In this document: piece after piece, positions 16,542 through 25,773 of the stretch | Position numbering within the stretch: position 1 is the first letter of the stretch | Layout of the letters: each line of letters begins with the position of its first letter | Source: an uncultured Prevotella sp. | GTDB taxonomy: Bacteria; Bacteroidota; Bacteroidia; Bacteroidales; Bacteroidaceae | NCBI GenBank assembly: GCA_946614435.1 | Contig: CAMOGW010000006.1 | Coordinates: 1-64,000 of the forward strand | Direction: 5' to 3' | Length of the DNA: 64,000 nt | Position numbers and translations under genes: made by a program | Notes under the pieces: model-generated | The model's database searches: none | Told to the model about the DNA's origin: nothing | The model's input: only the letters and a program-made list of their open reading frames with translations

Positions 16542-18941
16542 ATGAATCAGAGACTAATCTTTTTGGGAACAATGATGGCATTCTCGGCTGCGCTGACTAC
16601 ACTCACGTCTCGCGCAGCCGATGTTGTGTGGTATGACGGCACTCGTCCCGTCAGCTATGTCGTTGAGGGGAAGAGTGCGCCCGTGGTGGGCATTGCCCTC
16701 GATATGTTCAGCTCCGACATGTCGCTAGTGACCGGCCAGTCGGCCATCGCCGCCAAGGATGCCACGATTCGCATCGTCGAGCTCGACAAGGCTCCGGCTT
16801 CAGCTCAGCAGAAGCTTCGCAAGATGGGCATACCCGTCGATTCCTTGCTCAGGGCGATGGATGCCTTCTTCGTGGCCCCAATCGAAGGCCACATCTGGGT
16901 GGTGGGCAACAACGGTCGCGGCACGGCCTATGGCCTGCTGGAACTGAGCCGCATGGCTGGCGTGTCGCCCTGGGTGTGGTGGGGCGACGTGCGGCCCTTC
17001 AGCCGTTCGCGGCTGGTGATGCGCGATGCCGATTGCACCCTGCAGTCACCGAGCGTGCAATATCGCGGCATCTTCATCAACGATGAAGACTGGTCGCTGC
17101 GCAACTGGTCGTCGAAGACGTTTGAGCCGACTGGCCGGGTGGGCATCGGGCCGAAGACCTATAAGGAGGTGTTCAAGCTGCTGCTGCGCCTGCGTGCCAA
17201 TACGCTCTGGCCTGCCATGCACGAGGGCGGCACGGGCTTCTTCACGGTGAAGGGCAACAAGGAGGTGGCCGACTCGTGCGGCATTCTCATCGGCACCAGC
17301 CATTGCGAGCCGCTGCTCCGCAACAATGTGGCCGAGTGGGACGTCAAGAAGCGCGGCCCTTACAACTATATCACCAATCGCGAGGAGGTGAAGCGCTACT
17401 GGGCAGAGCGCCTGCAGGAGGTGCGCGGCAGTGAAGAACTCTTCACCATCGGCATGCGCGGCATTCACGACGGCTCGATGGAGGGCGTGAAGACCAAGGA
17501 GGAGAAGCTGAACGGACTGCAGCAGGTGATTGACGACCAGCGCGAGTTGCTGCGTCGCTATTATAATAAAAAGGTGGAGACCGTTCCGCAGGTGTTCATT
17601 CCCTATAAGGAGGTGCTCGAGATCTACGAGAGCGGTCTGCGCGTTCCCGACGACGTGACCCTGATGTGGTGTGACGACAACTACGGCTACCTGACCCGTC
17701 TGCCCGATGCTGAGCAGCAGAAGCGCAGTGGGAGAGGCGGCATCTACTATCACCTCTCCTACTGGGGCCGTCCGCACGACCATCTGTGGCTCACCACCAC
17801 GCAGCCCGGACTCATCTATCACGAGATGAAGGCCGCCTACGACCTTAACTGCCGTAAGCTCTGGATTGCGAATGTTCACGACCCCAAGGTGGCCGCCTAC
17901 GATTTGGAGCTGTTCTTAGACATGGCGTGGAACATCGACGGAGTGAATGCATCCATGCTCTCTCAGCATCTGGAACGCTGGCTCATCACCCAGTTCGGTG
18001 CTGAGGTGGGGCGTGCCGTTTCGCCTGTCATGCGTGAGTTCTACCGCCTGAACGGCATTCGCCGACCTGAGTTCATGGGCTTCACGCAGGTGGAGCTCGA
18101 TAAGAAGAAGTATCCTGGCGGCAAGTCGGTGCCTTCGAAGACCGAGTTTTCGCGTCGCGAGGCTTTTGAGCGTATGAACGACTTTGCCCGTATCGAAGCC
18201 ACTGTCGATGTCTATGGCCAGATGGTGCGCGACCACCTGCGCGATGCCTACTTTGCACATGTGCTCTATCCTGTGCATGCCGCCGCCGCCATGACGCGCA
18301 AAATGCTTTCCGGCCCCGAGGAGAGCGCCAAGGCATACGACGAGATACAGCAGTTGACTGAGCACTATAATGCGCTCAATGGCGGCAAGTGGCGCGGACT
18401 CATGTCGGCCTCGCCTCGCTCGCTGCCTGTCTTTGCCAAGGGAGCTCGCACTGAGTGGGCGCAGCACCCAACGCCCGGCTACTGCATTGCCCGCAATGCC
18501 TGCGACTACCATTCCATAGAAGCCCCCTCTGGGGCTGTAGGGGGGGCAATTGCCATTGACATGCTGGGCCACTCCATGCAGGCTGTAGCACTGGCCAAAG
18601 GCGCTACGCTCACCTATGAGTTTACCTCCGACCGTGAGGGCGAGGCCGTGCTCCGTACTGCCCTGATTCCCACACAGCCCAGCGATCGTGGCGATTTGCG
18701 CTATGAGGTGGGCATCGACGACGGGCCGCGCACGGTCATCTCGCTGAAGGAACCCTATCGCTCCGAGCGCTGGAAGCAAAACGTGTTGCGCGGTCAGGCT
18801 CTCCGCAACACGCCTGTCACCCTCACCAAAGGGCGGCACCGGCTCTACGTCAAAGCCCTTGACGACCACATCATCCTCGACCAGTGGATGATAGACTTTG
18901 CCAAGAATCGCCAGTTCTACGTCATTCCCGTGAAGCACTGA
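16542..18941 (+). CDS. GH115 xylan alpha-1,2-glucuronidase
   Basis: 799 residues with a signal peptide. Seen: GH115 hallmarks such as GTAYGLLELSRMAGVSPWVWW, YRGIFINDEDW, LRLRANTLWPAMHEGG, MWCDDNYGYLTRLP and YYHLSYWGRPHDHLWL. The family removes (4-O-methyl)-glucuronic acid from xylan, including internal residues. It has its own promoter and ends at a strong terminator. Odd: around residues 657-666 the protein reads IEAPSGAVGG, encoded by a G/C-rich hairpin sequence. The same ten residues occur in the unrelated thrA product of this window and mark an inserted repeat. Confidence 0.92.
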   Translation: MNQRLIFLGTMMAFSAALTTLTSRAADVVWYDGTRPVSYVVEGKSAPVVGIALDMFSSDMSLVTGQSAIAAKDATIRIVELDKAPASAQQKLRKMGIPVDSLLRAMDAFFVAPIEGHIWVVGNNGRGTAYGLLELSRMAGVSPWVWWGDVRPFSRSRLVMRDADCTLQSPSVQYRGIFINDEDWSLRNWSSKTFEPTGRVGIGPKTYKEVFKLLLRLRANTLWPAMHEGGTGFFTVKGNKEVADSCGILIGTSHCEPLLRNNVAEWDVKKRGPYNYITNREEVKRYWAERLQEVRGSEELFTIGMRGIHDGSMEGVKTKEEKLNGLQQVIDDQRELLRRYYNKKVETVPQVFIPYKEVLEIYESGLRVPDDVTLMWCDDNYGYLTRLPDAEQQKRSGRGGIYYHLSYWGRPHDHLWLTTTQPGLIYHEMKAAYDLNCRKLWIANVHDPKVAAYDLELFLDMAWNIDGVNASMLSQHLERWLITQFGAEVGRAVSPVMREFYRLNGIRRPEFMGFTQVELDKKKYPGGKSVPSKTEFSRREAFERMNDFARIEATVDVYGQMVRDHLRDAYFAHVLYPVHAAAAMTRKMLSGPEESAKAYDEIQQLTEHYNALNGGKWRGLMSASPRSLPVFAKGARTEWAQHPTPGYCIARNACDYHSIEAPSGAVGGAIAIDMLGHSMQAVALAKGATLTYEFTSDREGEAVLRTALIPTQPSDRGDLRYEVGIDDGPRTVISLKEPYRSERWKQNVLRGQALRNTPVTLTKGRHRLYVKALDDHIILDQWMIDFAKNRQFYVIPVKH
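18515..18550. repeat. Half copy of the GCCCCC palindromic element inside GH115
   Basis: The segment from CATAGAAGCCCCCTCTGGGG onward closely matches the reverse complement of thrA bases 52313-52347 and is read in the same frame in both genes (EAPSGAVGG). Confidence 0.7.
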
Positions 18942-18953
18942 AGAACCGAGACC

Positions 18954-19001
18954 AAGAGAGGCGGCTTTCCCGTTCCGACAGGAAAGCCGCCTCTCTTTTT
19001 T
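18954..19001. terminator. Terminator between GH115 and thrC
   Basis: A perfect 17-base stem (18954-18970 with 18981-18997, core GAGAGGCGGCTTTCC) is followed by a T-run on the plus strand. It ends GH115 and can also end convergent thrC. Confidence 0.85.
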
Positions 19002-19023
19002 GTATGTGTCTGCCTACTTGACG

Positions 19024-20358
19024 TTACTGCTTCAGTAGGTATTGCTTGAAGTCTTCGAAGTCCTTCGTCATGGCCACGCTCTGCTTCGTGCCCTTCATGA
19101 AGGCTTGCAGGCGCTCGGGAATCTCCACGTCTATACCCAGAATCTCATCTACCTTCTCCTTGAACTTGGCGGGGTGAGCCGTCTCGCAGAAGATGCCCAC
19201 TTCGCCCGGCTTCAGTTGCTCCTCCAGTGCGCGATAGCCGCAGGTACCGTGCGGATCGAGTATGTAGCCCGTCTCCTCGTAGCAGTGGCGCATGGTCTCC
19301 TTGATCTGCTCGTCGCTGTAGGTGGCTCCACTGATGAGCGAAGTGATGCGGCGGTGCGTCTCCTCGGGCGACAGCTTGCCGTTCTCCGAGTAGAGATTGA
19401 TGATGCGGGCGAAGTTCGACGGGTCGCCCACATCCATAGCGTTGGCCAGCGTCTGCTTCGAAGGCTTCGGCTCGTACCGGCCCGTCTGCAGGTAGTTGTA
19501 GAAAATATCGTTGGCGTTGTTGGCGGCAATGAACCGCTTCACGGGCAGCCCCATCTGATGGCCGAACAGGGCGGCACAGATGTTGCCGAAGTTGCCGGAC
19601 GGCACGCAGATTACGAATTGAGAGGTGAGGGGTGAGAGGTGAGAGGTGAGAAGAGCCACTGCATTGAAATAGTAGAATGCCTGCGGCAGGAAGCGGGCCA
19701 CGTTGATGGAGTTGGCTGAGGTGAGCATCATGTGGCGGTTCAGTTCCTCGTCCATGAAGGCGCTCTTCACCAGCCGCTGACAGTCGTCGAACACGCCGTC
19801 CACCTCAATGGCCGTGATGTTCTGTCCCAGCGTGGTGAACTGGCACTCCTGAATGGGGCTCACCTTGCCCTTTGGGTAGAGCACATACACGTGGATGCCC
19901 TCCACGCCGAGGAATCCGTTGGCCACCGCCGAACCCGTGTCGCCACTGGTGGCCACCAGTACATTCACGACGCCTTCGCCCTTCGTATTGGGGTTGAGGC
20001 TCCGTAGCAGTCTTGCCATGAACCTTGCGCCCACGTCCTTGAAGGCGAGTGTGGGGCCATGAAACAGTTCGAGCGAATAGATGTTCTCCTTCACCTTCAC
20101 CACTGGGCAGTCGAACGACAGCGTGTCATAGACCAAGTCCTGCAGTGTGTCGCCATCCACGTCTTCCCCGAAGAAGGCATCGGCCACGTTGTAGGCAATG
20201 TCTTTGAAGCTCATGTTCGGCATGTCGTCGAAGAAAGCCTTTGGCAGTTTGTTGATATGCTCGGGCATGTAGAGCCCACGGTCTTCGGCCAGTCCTTTCA
20301 CTACCGCCTTCTTCAGGTCGGCAAGGGGAGCCTTTCCATTGGTGCTGTAATATTGCAT
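19024..20358 (-). CDS. thrC: Threonine synthase
   Basis: 444 residues. Seen: the N-terminal MQYYSTNGKAPLADLKKAV, the PLP lysine in LAFKDVG (K107), the ATSGDTGSAV and PSGNFGN phosphate-binding motifs. It converts O-phosphohomoserine to threonine. It has its own promoter (20411-20441), about 30 kb from thrA and the proposed homoserine kinase, so the threonine pathway is split here. Odd: residues about 236-247 (LLTSHLSPLTSQ) are encoded by five 7-base tandem units lying just before the conserved VICVPSGNFG strand. Confidence 0.95.
   Translation of the reverse strand: MQYYSTNGKAPLADLKKAVVKGLAEDRGLYMPEHINKLPKAFFDDMPNMSFKDIAYNVADAFFGEDVDGDTLQDLVYDTLSFDCPVVKVKENIYSLELFHGPTLAFKDVGARFMARLLRSLNPNTKGEGVVNVLVATSGDTGSAVANGFLGVEGIHVYVLYPKGKVSPIQECQFTTLGQNITAIEVDGVFDDCQRLVKSAFMDEELNRHMMLTSANSINVARFLPQAFYYFNAVALLTSHLSPLTSQFVICVPSGNFGNICAALFGHQMGLPVKRFIAANNANDIFYNYLQTGRYEPKPSKQTLANAMDVGDPSNFARIINLYSENGKLSPEETHRRITSLISGATYSDEQIKETMRHCYEETGYILDPHGTCGYRALEEQLKPGEVGIFCETAHPAKFKEKVDEILGIDVEIPERLQAFMKGTKQSVAMTKDFEDFKQYLLKQ
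19619..19653. repeat. Heptamer tandem repeat inside thrC
   Basis: Five 7-base units read TGAGAGG, TGAGGGG, TGAGAGG, TGAGAGG, TGAGAAG on the plus strand. Seven is not a multiple of three, so gain or loss of one unit would shift the thrC frame. Confidence 0.75.
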
Positions 20359-20410
20359 ATAAAGTTCTGTAATGATTCCTTTTGTTTTTTAAGCCTCTGA
20401 AAGTCTGCTG

Positions 20411-20441
20411 CAAAGGTACGATTAAGCGAGAACAAAACAAA
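20411..20441 (-). promoter_or_regulatory. Promoter of thrC
   Basis: Minus strand: TTTG (20441-20438), 19 bases, TACCTTTG (20418-20411), about 53 bases before the start codon. Confidence 0.7.
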
Positions 20442-20512
20442 GAAAATCTTTCTCTTTTTTCTGATTTTTGATAAAACAGTGGCATAGATTACCAGCTGTT
20501 CTTATAACCGAA

Positions 20513-20806
20513 TCATCTAACTCCAGCTTCTATCTCTTTCTGAGCATAGATCACAGCATCGCGTTTTACCTCGTCCTCACCCTCAACGGTATCCAGCACC
20601 TTGTCTGCCAGCCAGATGGTCAGCAGTTCCTTCTCTTCAATTTCAAGGAGTTTGGCCATAATAGGGATATGGCTTCGTTTGGCTTTCCTTTCTCCACGCT
20701 CTATTTTGCTATACATAGGCGTGTCTATATCCAGTGCAGCCGCCAGTTTTCGCTGCACCATCCCGTGCTCTTCTCTGAGTTCTTTTATTTTCTTACCGAA
20801 TATCAT
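20513..20806 (-). CDS. XRE-family helix-turn-helix regulator
   Basis: 97 residues. Seen: a helix-turn-helix in the first about 65 residues (IKELREEHGMVQRKLAAALDI, then YSKIERGERKAKR), followed by a short acidic tail. Probably a cytosolic DNA-binding repressor. It starts 65 bases after the damaged AlbA_2 gene on the same strand, a pairing that suggests an old mobile or defence module. Targets are unknown. Confidence 0.8.
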   Translation of the reverse strand: MIFGKKIKELREEHGMVQRKLAAALDIDTPMYSKIERGERKAKRSHIPIMAKLLEIEEKELLTIWLADKVLDTVEGEDEVKRDAVIYAQKEIEAGVR

Positions 20807-20871
20807 ACGCTTCCATTTATTCGTTTCTAACTTTCCGATACTTCTGATTCTTGCTGTTGGGCTTCTCCGGC

Positions 20872-21357
20872 TCAGTCATTTCTATAAAACCATTTGACAA
20901 ACTTGATATCAGGAGTAAATTTCAAGGCTCTGGTGATGCCACTACCTGCCCCAGTATAGGGCAGCAGATTGATACCATGATTGAACAGCAACTTGTTCCT
21001 TGGCACCGATGCGCCATGCTTGATACTTTCCATGCTGACCCCTTCCGGCTGAACATTCTCGATGTCAAGCAGAATCTGTGGAACGACACCTTCCGATGCC
21101 AAACTCCCCAACAAGTTCGTTGTCTCTTGCACCTCCACATACGAGAGGGGATTGATGCGCCCCGTCTTGTCATCAATACCCACTACGATCATTCCGCCAC
21201 GAGAATTGCTCTGTGCCACCATCTCGCAACTCACGTCATACTTATTGTCGCGAGTCACACGCTCCTTGCGCTCGGCATTGCCGCTTCGCTTGTCGAAGAA
21301 CTGCACTCGCGTCTGTTCTGCCGTATCTCTTAGTCTCAAAATATCTTCTTTTGTCAT
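20872..21357 (-). pseudogene. AlbA_2 (Schlafen-type) ATP-binding protein, internally deleted
   Basis: 161 residues. Seen: an N-terminal AlbA_2 domain (ENVQ-like DNA-binding fold with GGMIVVGIDDKTG) up to VPQILLDIENVQPEG. The sequence then jumps to the C-terminal motif VPRNKLLFNHGINLLPYTGAGSGI, which in full-length relatives of roughly 400-500 residues lies much further on. The frame then stops, while another frame continues briefly (MTEPEKPNSKNQKYRKVRNE). The best explanation is an internal deletion plus a 3' frameshift. A working shortened protein cannot be excluded. Confidence 0.7.
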
Positions 21358-21507
21358 TACGCCTTATTTTGATTGTATAACGTCTTTGTCCGTTACATTA
21401 TTATTGCTTCAATCTCTTCAAACAGCCTTTATCCTGCTTCCTGGTTTCTTCTACCCTGCTTCTTACTATATTCATGAGTAAGCCTAGGAGCAGCATTTGT
21501 TTATGTG

Positions 21508-24500
21508 TTATTCTATCCTAACAATTTCCCATACATCTTTATTATGTTCCTCATTAACTCCAACTTTCTTGAGTTCTATCTCTTTCCCTTTATAGGTCTT
21601 GTCAAGAGTTATACCTCTGAAATTGCTTCTGTGAACATATAATGTACTTCTATCAGGGAGTCTTACAATGGCACTTCCATATTGTACCCAGTTGATAACG
21701 CCTTTAACTGTTTCATGTATTGGGATTTCTCTTTGTTTATAAGATTTCTTCTCTTGTTGACGGTATGGCTTTGCATAAACATGCAATTGCGTATTTCTAA
21801 GCCATCCTCTCCCACTTGTTTCCTTATGAAAGTATTTGATGATAAGATCTGCATATTCTGGTACGTTGCCATTCCAGTACTGAGTAGAAATGTCTCTAGG
21901 TACAAGGAAGTCCTTGCCTGCCACATTAAATACTATAGTTTTATCTGATTCCTTTGTTTTTACCCCTTTAACTGGAACTATATTTGTTGTCTTCCAATTG
22001 GTTTTTGTTATCTTCTTGTCAGCAATTACATAATAATAACCATGATAAGTTGTAATCTCATCATATAAACAATCCAAAGTAGTTTGGCCTTTAGAGTTAC
22101 GGATTCCCCATTTTCCCATGAAAAGGTATTTTATACTGCCGTTAGATAATTGTATCTCCTTCTCGGTAACGGGCTTTCCATTTTTATCAATATAACCGAA
22201 GCAATTGTTCAATAGAACTTTTGCCTTGTCGTTTTCTAATGCACATATCTGTCTGTAGTTAGAGCTTACACGTTTACCAGAAAAATCAACTAAGTACTCG
22301 CAACTAACATCTTCAACCTTAATGATACTTTCAGCCCATAAACTAATAGACTTGTGATTGCATGGAATAATTATCCCATTTGCATCAACTAAGCCAGAGT
22401 TGAAATGCCGATGAATGACAATAAGATTCACGATAAGTTGTTCTATTTCCGTTATTCTTTCTTTTCGACTCAAAATGATTTTTCCTTCTTGATTAAATAA
22501 TTCCCAATAACCTAACAATTTCGATGCCTTTATATTGTCAGACAACTGTATTTCTATTTCTGGAACAAGATGGCCTTTTGCATCAATATCCGCATTTTTC
22601 CCTTCAATGACAACTTTCGCTTTTCCTTTATTCAACCCGCCAATAGAAGACAATCCACCTGTAATAATATTTCCTTCAGTATCAATAATATCGAAATATG
22701 TCTTTTCTGGTTGTAGCCAGCTCCCTTCTTTATGAACTCTGCCTATTCGAAGCCCTTCGCCCCATTCATTTAATTCTTCATAGATGGTCCAATCGGAAAG
22801 GTAATTACCATCAAAATCCAAATCGTTCCACTTTCCATCCTCTTTTCGTTGTACATGCATCAGATTCCGATCAAGGATGAGTTTCATTTTAGAGAAATCT
22901 TCTTCTACAATTTTATTTCCTTCTAGGTCAATAAGAACAGTGCTGTAACTTAAGCGAACAAAAAACTTTGTTCCATCTATTACATAGAATGAAGAAAAAG
23001 GTTCGCTATCATCTTTATGAAATAAGCTCACTTTCTCTACTCTTCCAGTCATTGAAACAGACTTGACCCTATCTCCAGCTCTACGTTCTCGAAACGTACT
23101 ATTTATATTGCCTAACCAAAAAGAATTTCGTCCCTCTGCTATATATGCACTTCCAGAAAGAGAATAGATTTTGATGTACTCGCATTCACGAGTCATTTCG
23201 CCATATTGATTTACTATACCTTCTTTCCTATTGAAACCAACAATAAAAGTCCCATCAGTACGTGAATCACAAGAAGTAAAGTGCGGTTCGATAATATGTG
23301 TGGTTCCATATTTAAAACCAATTTTTTTCTTTTCTTCAAATGGTATGACGTGTCCGCCATCTCTCATCATTTGTTCAATAGCTTCCTGCTTCCTTATTTC
23401 TTTTTCTTGTGCTCTCTGCTCTAATTCCTTAATATATTCCTCCCTTGTTTTCTGTTCAGAGACGAGACGCTTCCCAATATCTGGATGTTTTTCGAAATAA
23501 GGTGTTTCTGCGTCTATATAATAGAGTTTATGAGTATCATGATCGAACTTTAGCATATCGAGAGTGACTCGTTCTCCTCCGAAACGCTTTTCTGTGTTGG
23601 CGTAATGCCATGTTGAATCTGGCTCAACCCAATTGCATTTCAGGACTAGCTGCCCACTCTCTCTACTCCATGCTCTTGCTTCGTCATCAAAGATAAATGC
23701 ATTACGTTTGTTTGCGAAATAGATATCCTTCATGGCAAGATTGTTTAGGTCAACGTATTTTCTGTTATCATCAAAGTTGAATATCCAGATGATATAATAG
23801 TCATTTAAACGGTAGAAAGTGTCACGTTCTGTAATGACACTAAGAAATGTTGTGGATAGTTGTATTTCGAATACGATTTTATGCCCTTGATAATCTATTT
23901 GAATATCAGGCTGTCGCCAACTGAAAAAAGGTAGAGTGCTATAAACTCGTTTCTCCATTTCTACGTTACTAATACCCAACGAAAGACTATTTCCGTCACA
24001 AAGCCTGTCACAGAGTTCCTGCTTCAAATCTTTATGTCGTTGACTTTGGCCAAATAATCCATATTTTTTTCTGTTGATATCCTCTACGGATTGTCCTGTA
24101 GTTGTTCTCTTACAAAAAACACTGTCATTCTTATGGGTAAAGATAGCGGGCACACCACGTTCATCGCCACGTCCAGATATGCGAATCATCTCAAGACATT
24201 TAGGACAAACAAAACGCCTATTGTTTTGTGATATACATTGCTGGAAAATAGCACGCCACTTCTGCAACTCATCTATGGGCTTTTTAAAGAAATCTTCTGC
24301 ATACAAGGTATCACCTGTTTCTATATCAAAGACTTCTTTAATTTTGTGGTCGCGTTTTTTTCGAGTTGGTGGTTCTACAGTTTCATTTCTTATACCTTCA
24401 TCTGGCTCTTTCTTGTCAGTTGGTTCTTCATTGATCGTATCATCTTCTAATTCTTTTTCTACCTCTTCAGCATCTTCCTTTATGTCTTCTTGAGGTGTCT

Positions 24501-25071
24501 CTATGGGCTTATCATCTTCCAATGCATGAATGAGCTCTGTAATTTCACTCTCTAATTGCGTTAAATCAGCACTATGAATCCGTAACCATTCTTGAAGATT
24601 AACAATCTCAGAATTAATGACCTGTAAATCATCAGAAATTGTATCTTCAATGTTTATTTCTCCTTCATATTTTCTTTTTTCAGTTTCAAGCAGCGACTTA
24701 CGACTCTTCAAGTCGACTATCTCTTTTTGGAGAGGAACGATAGATTGTTGCAACTCTTTAATATTTGATGTACAATCACATATTTCCTTCTCTTTACTTA
24801 TAATATCTTTTTCTGTCTGTATTATTTGTTCTGCACCTTTTTGTAAAGGGCACTTTTCATTTACCTCATTTCTTAAAGTTGCTATTTGTCTATCAATATT
24901 GGCTTTTTGCTTATCTAAATCAGATAGCTGCTGATTGAGTTCTTGCTTTCTCAGCAATAACTTCTTCAGGCGAGACTTGTAATCAGAGGCATCGTCCTGA
25001 TGTGATTGTATTTTGTCGAGAATAGCCCTAACATTCTCGCCCAAAAGCATACTGGCAATTTTTATCTTCAT
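21508..25071 (-). CDS. Coiled-coil / DUF6035-like nuclease / WG-repeat protein
   Basis: 1187 residues; last gene of the island operon. Seen: a long coiled coil (about 20-185), an acidic linker (190-235), then a CoiA/DUF6035-like region with a Cys pair CPKC (289-292), a possible His/Cys ligand pair near 313-320, and RQPDIQIDYQGHKIVFEIQLS (D389, E402, Q404), a PD-(D/E)XK pattern with Q in place of K. From about 600 to 1080 there are WG-type beta repeats (for example GYIDKNGKPV, WGIRNSKGQ). An OB/S1-like tail ends the protein (VKGVINWVQYGSAIVRLPD). Inference: a nuclease-like effector with a repeat platform for partners. Strongly AT-rich codons compared with flanking genes. It overlaps the upstream gene by 4 bases (ATGA). 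Confidence 0.75.
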   Translation of the reverse strand: MKIKIASMLLGENVRAILDKIQSHQDDASDYKSRLKKLLLRKQELNQQLSDLDKQKANIDRQIATLRNEVNEKCPLQKGAEQIIQTEKDIISKEKEICDCTSNIKELQQSIVPLQKEIVDLKSRKSLLETEKRKYEGEINIEDTISDDLQVINSEIVNLQEWLRIHSADLTQLESEITELIHALEDDKPIETPQEDIKEDAEEVEKELEDDTINEEPTDKKEPDEGIRNETVEPPTRKKRDHKIKEVFDIETGDTLYAEDFFKKPIDELQKWRAIFQQCISQNNRRFVCPKCLEMIRISGRGDERGVPAIFTHKNDSVFCKRTTTGQSVEDINRKKYGLFGQSQRHKDLKQELCDRLCDGNSLSLGISNVEMEKRVYSTLPFFSWRQPDIQIDYQGHKIVFEIQLSTTFLSVITERDTFYRLNDYYIIWIFNFDDNRKYVDLNNLAMKDIYFANKRNAFIFDDEARAWSRESGQLVLKCNWVEPDSTWHYANTEKRFGGERVTLDMLKFDHDTHKLYYIDAETPYFEKHPDIGKRLVSEQKTREEYIKELEQRAQEKEIRKQEAIEQMMRDGGHVIPFEEKKKIGFKYGTTHIIEPHFTSCDSRTDGTFIVGFNRKEGIVNQYGEMTRECEYIKIYSLSGSAYIAEGRNSFWLGNINSTFRERRAGDRVKSVSMTGRVEKVSLFHKDDSEPFSSFYVIDGTKFFVRLSYSTVLIDLEGNKIVEEDFSKMKLILDRNLMHVQRKEDGKWNDLDFDGNYLSDWTIYEELNEWGEGLRIGRVHKEGSWLQPEKTYFDIIDTEGNIITGGLSSIGGLNKGKAKVVIEGKNADIDAKGHLVPEIEIQLSDNIKASKLLGYWELFNQEGKIILSRKERITEIEQLIVNLIVIHRHFNSGLVDANGIIIPCNHKSISLWAESIIKVEDVSCEYLVDFSGKRVSSNYRQICALENDKAKVLLNNCFGYIDKNGKPVTEKEIQLSNGSIKYLFMGKWGIRNSKGQTTLDCLYDEITTYHGYYYVIADKKITKTNWKTTNIVPVKGVKTKESDKTIVFNVAGKDFLVPRDISTQYWNGNVPEYADLIIKYFHKETSGRGWLRNTQLHVYAKPYRQQEKKSYKQREIPIHETVKGVINWVQYGSAIVRLPDRSTLYVHRSNFRGITLDKTYKGKEIELKKVGVNEEHNKDVWEIVRIE

Positions 25072-25748
25072 TTTACAGATATTTCAATAGCGTTATTAAC
25101 ACGTCTCTCGTAATCCTCAAGTTCACGTTTTAATCCTTCAAAGGATTTCAGACTATCAGCATCATCTATCCTTGCCTTAAAATTATCCAAAGTCTCTTGC
25201 CACTCATTTTTCAGTGTTAAGAGATTATCTCTAATCCCTCTCCGCTGAGAAAGAAATTCTTCTCTCTTTGCTTTCTGTTCATCTCTATGCTTTGATTTCT
25301 CTTTCAATAATTCTATCTCACGAGTTTTATTGTCAACATCATGCTCTAAAGAAGTTTTTTCTACCTTCAATTTCTCTAATTGAGCCAGAATCAAATCATG
25401 TTCCTTCTTGGAGGATTTCAGTTTTACTATTAATCTTCCAAGTAGTACTTTTTTGTTATCAAGCCTTCCTTCCAGTGTTGTCTGAGCATTACCTAATTCA
25501 TCTTCAACAAGTAATTGAGAAAGCAAAGCATCTATCGAATCCTTCTCACTTTGTAAGCAAGTAATTTTTTGTTTAGATGTATCCAGAGATTTACTTAATT
25601 CTTTTTTCTTTTTTTCAAGTACACCAACTGCTTGGCAAGCATTATTATACTTGCCTTGTACCTCACGGTTTTCCTTTTCAGCCATAGCTAAGTCTTCGTT
25701 TATGTCTCTACCAAGGAGTAGTCTTGCAAGAAAGCCTTTTACTGCCAT
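25068..25748 (-). CDS. Coiled-coil protein of the island operon
   Basis: 226 residues, nearly all predicted coiled coil by heptad and charge pattern (from about residue 20 to 215), without membrane segment or catalytic motif. The opening MAVKGFLARLLLGRDINEDL resembles the opening of the large downstream protein (IASMLLGENVRAIL), so the two may be related adaptors. Translationally coupled to that gene by ATGA overlap. It probably assembles with the coiled coil of the downstream protein; that is inference. Confidence 0.7.
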   Translation of the reverse strand: MAVKGFLARLLLGRDINEDLAMAEKENREVQGKYNNACQAVGVLEKKKKELSKSLDTSKQKITCLQSEKDSIDALLSQLLVEDELGNAQTTLEGRLDNKKVLLGRLIVKLKSSKKEHDLILAQLEKLKVEKTSLEHDVDNKTREIELLKEKSKHRDEQKAKREEFLSQRRGIRDNLLTLKNEWQETLDNFKARIDDADSLKSFEGLKRELEDYERRVNNAIEISVK

Positions 25749-25773
25749 ATTACTATTGTGTTTTCGTTATTTG

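Noticed and set aside
17916..18938. 340-codon minus-strand frame opposite GH115
   Set aside because: A mirror frame of a GC-rich gene with no recognisable domain, while GH115 motifs on the other strand are unmistakable.
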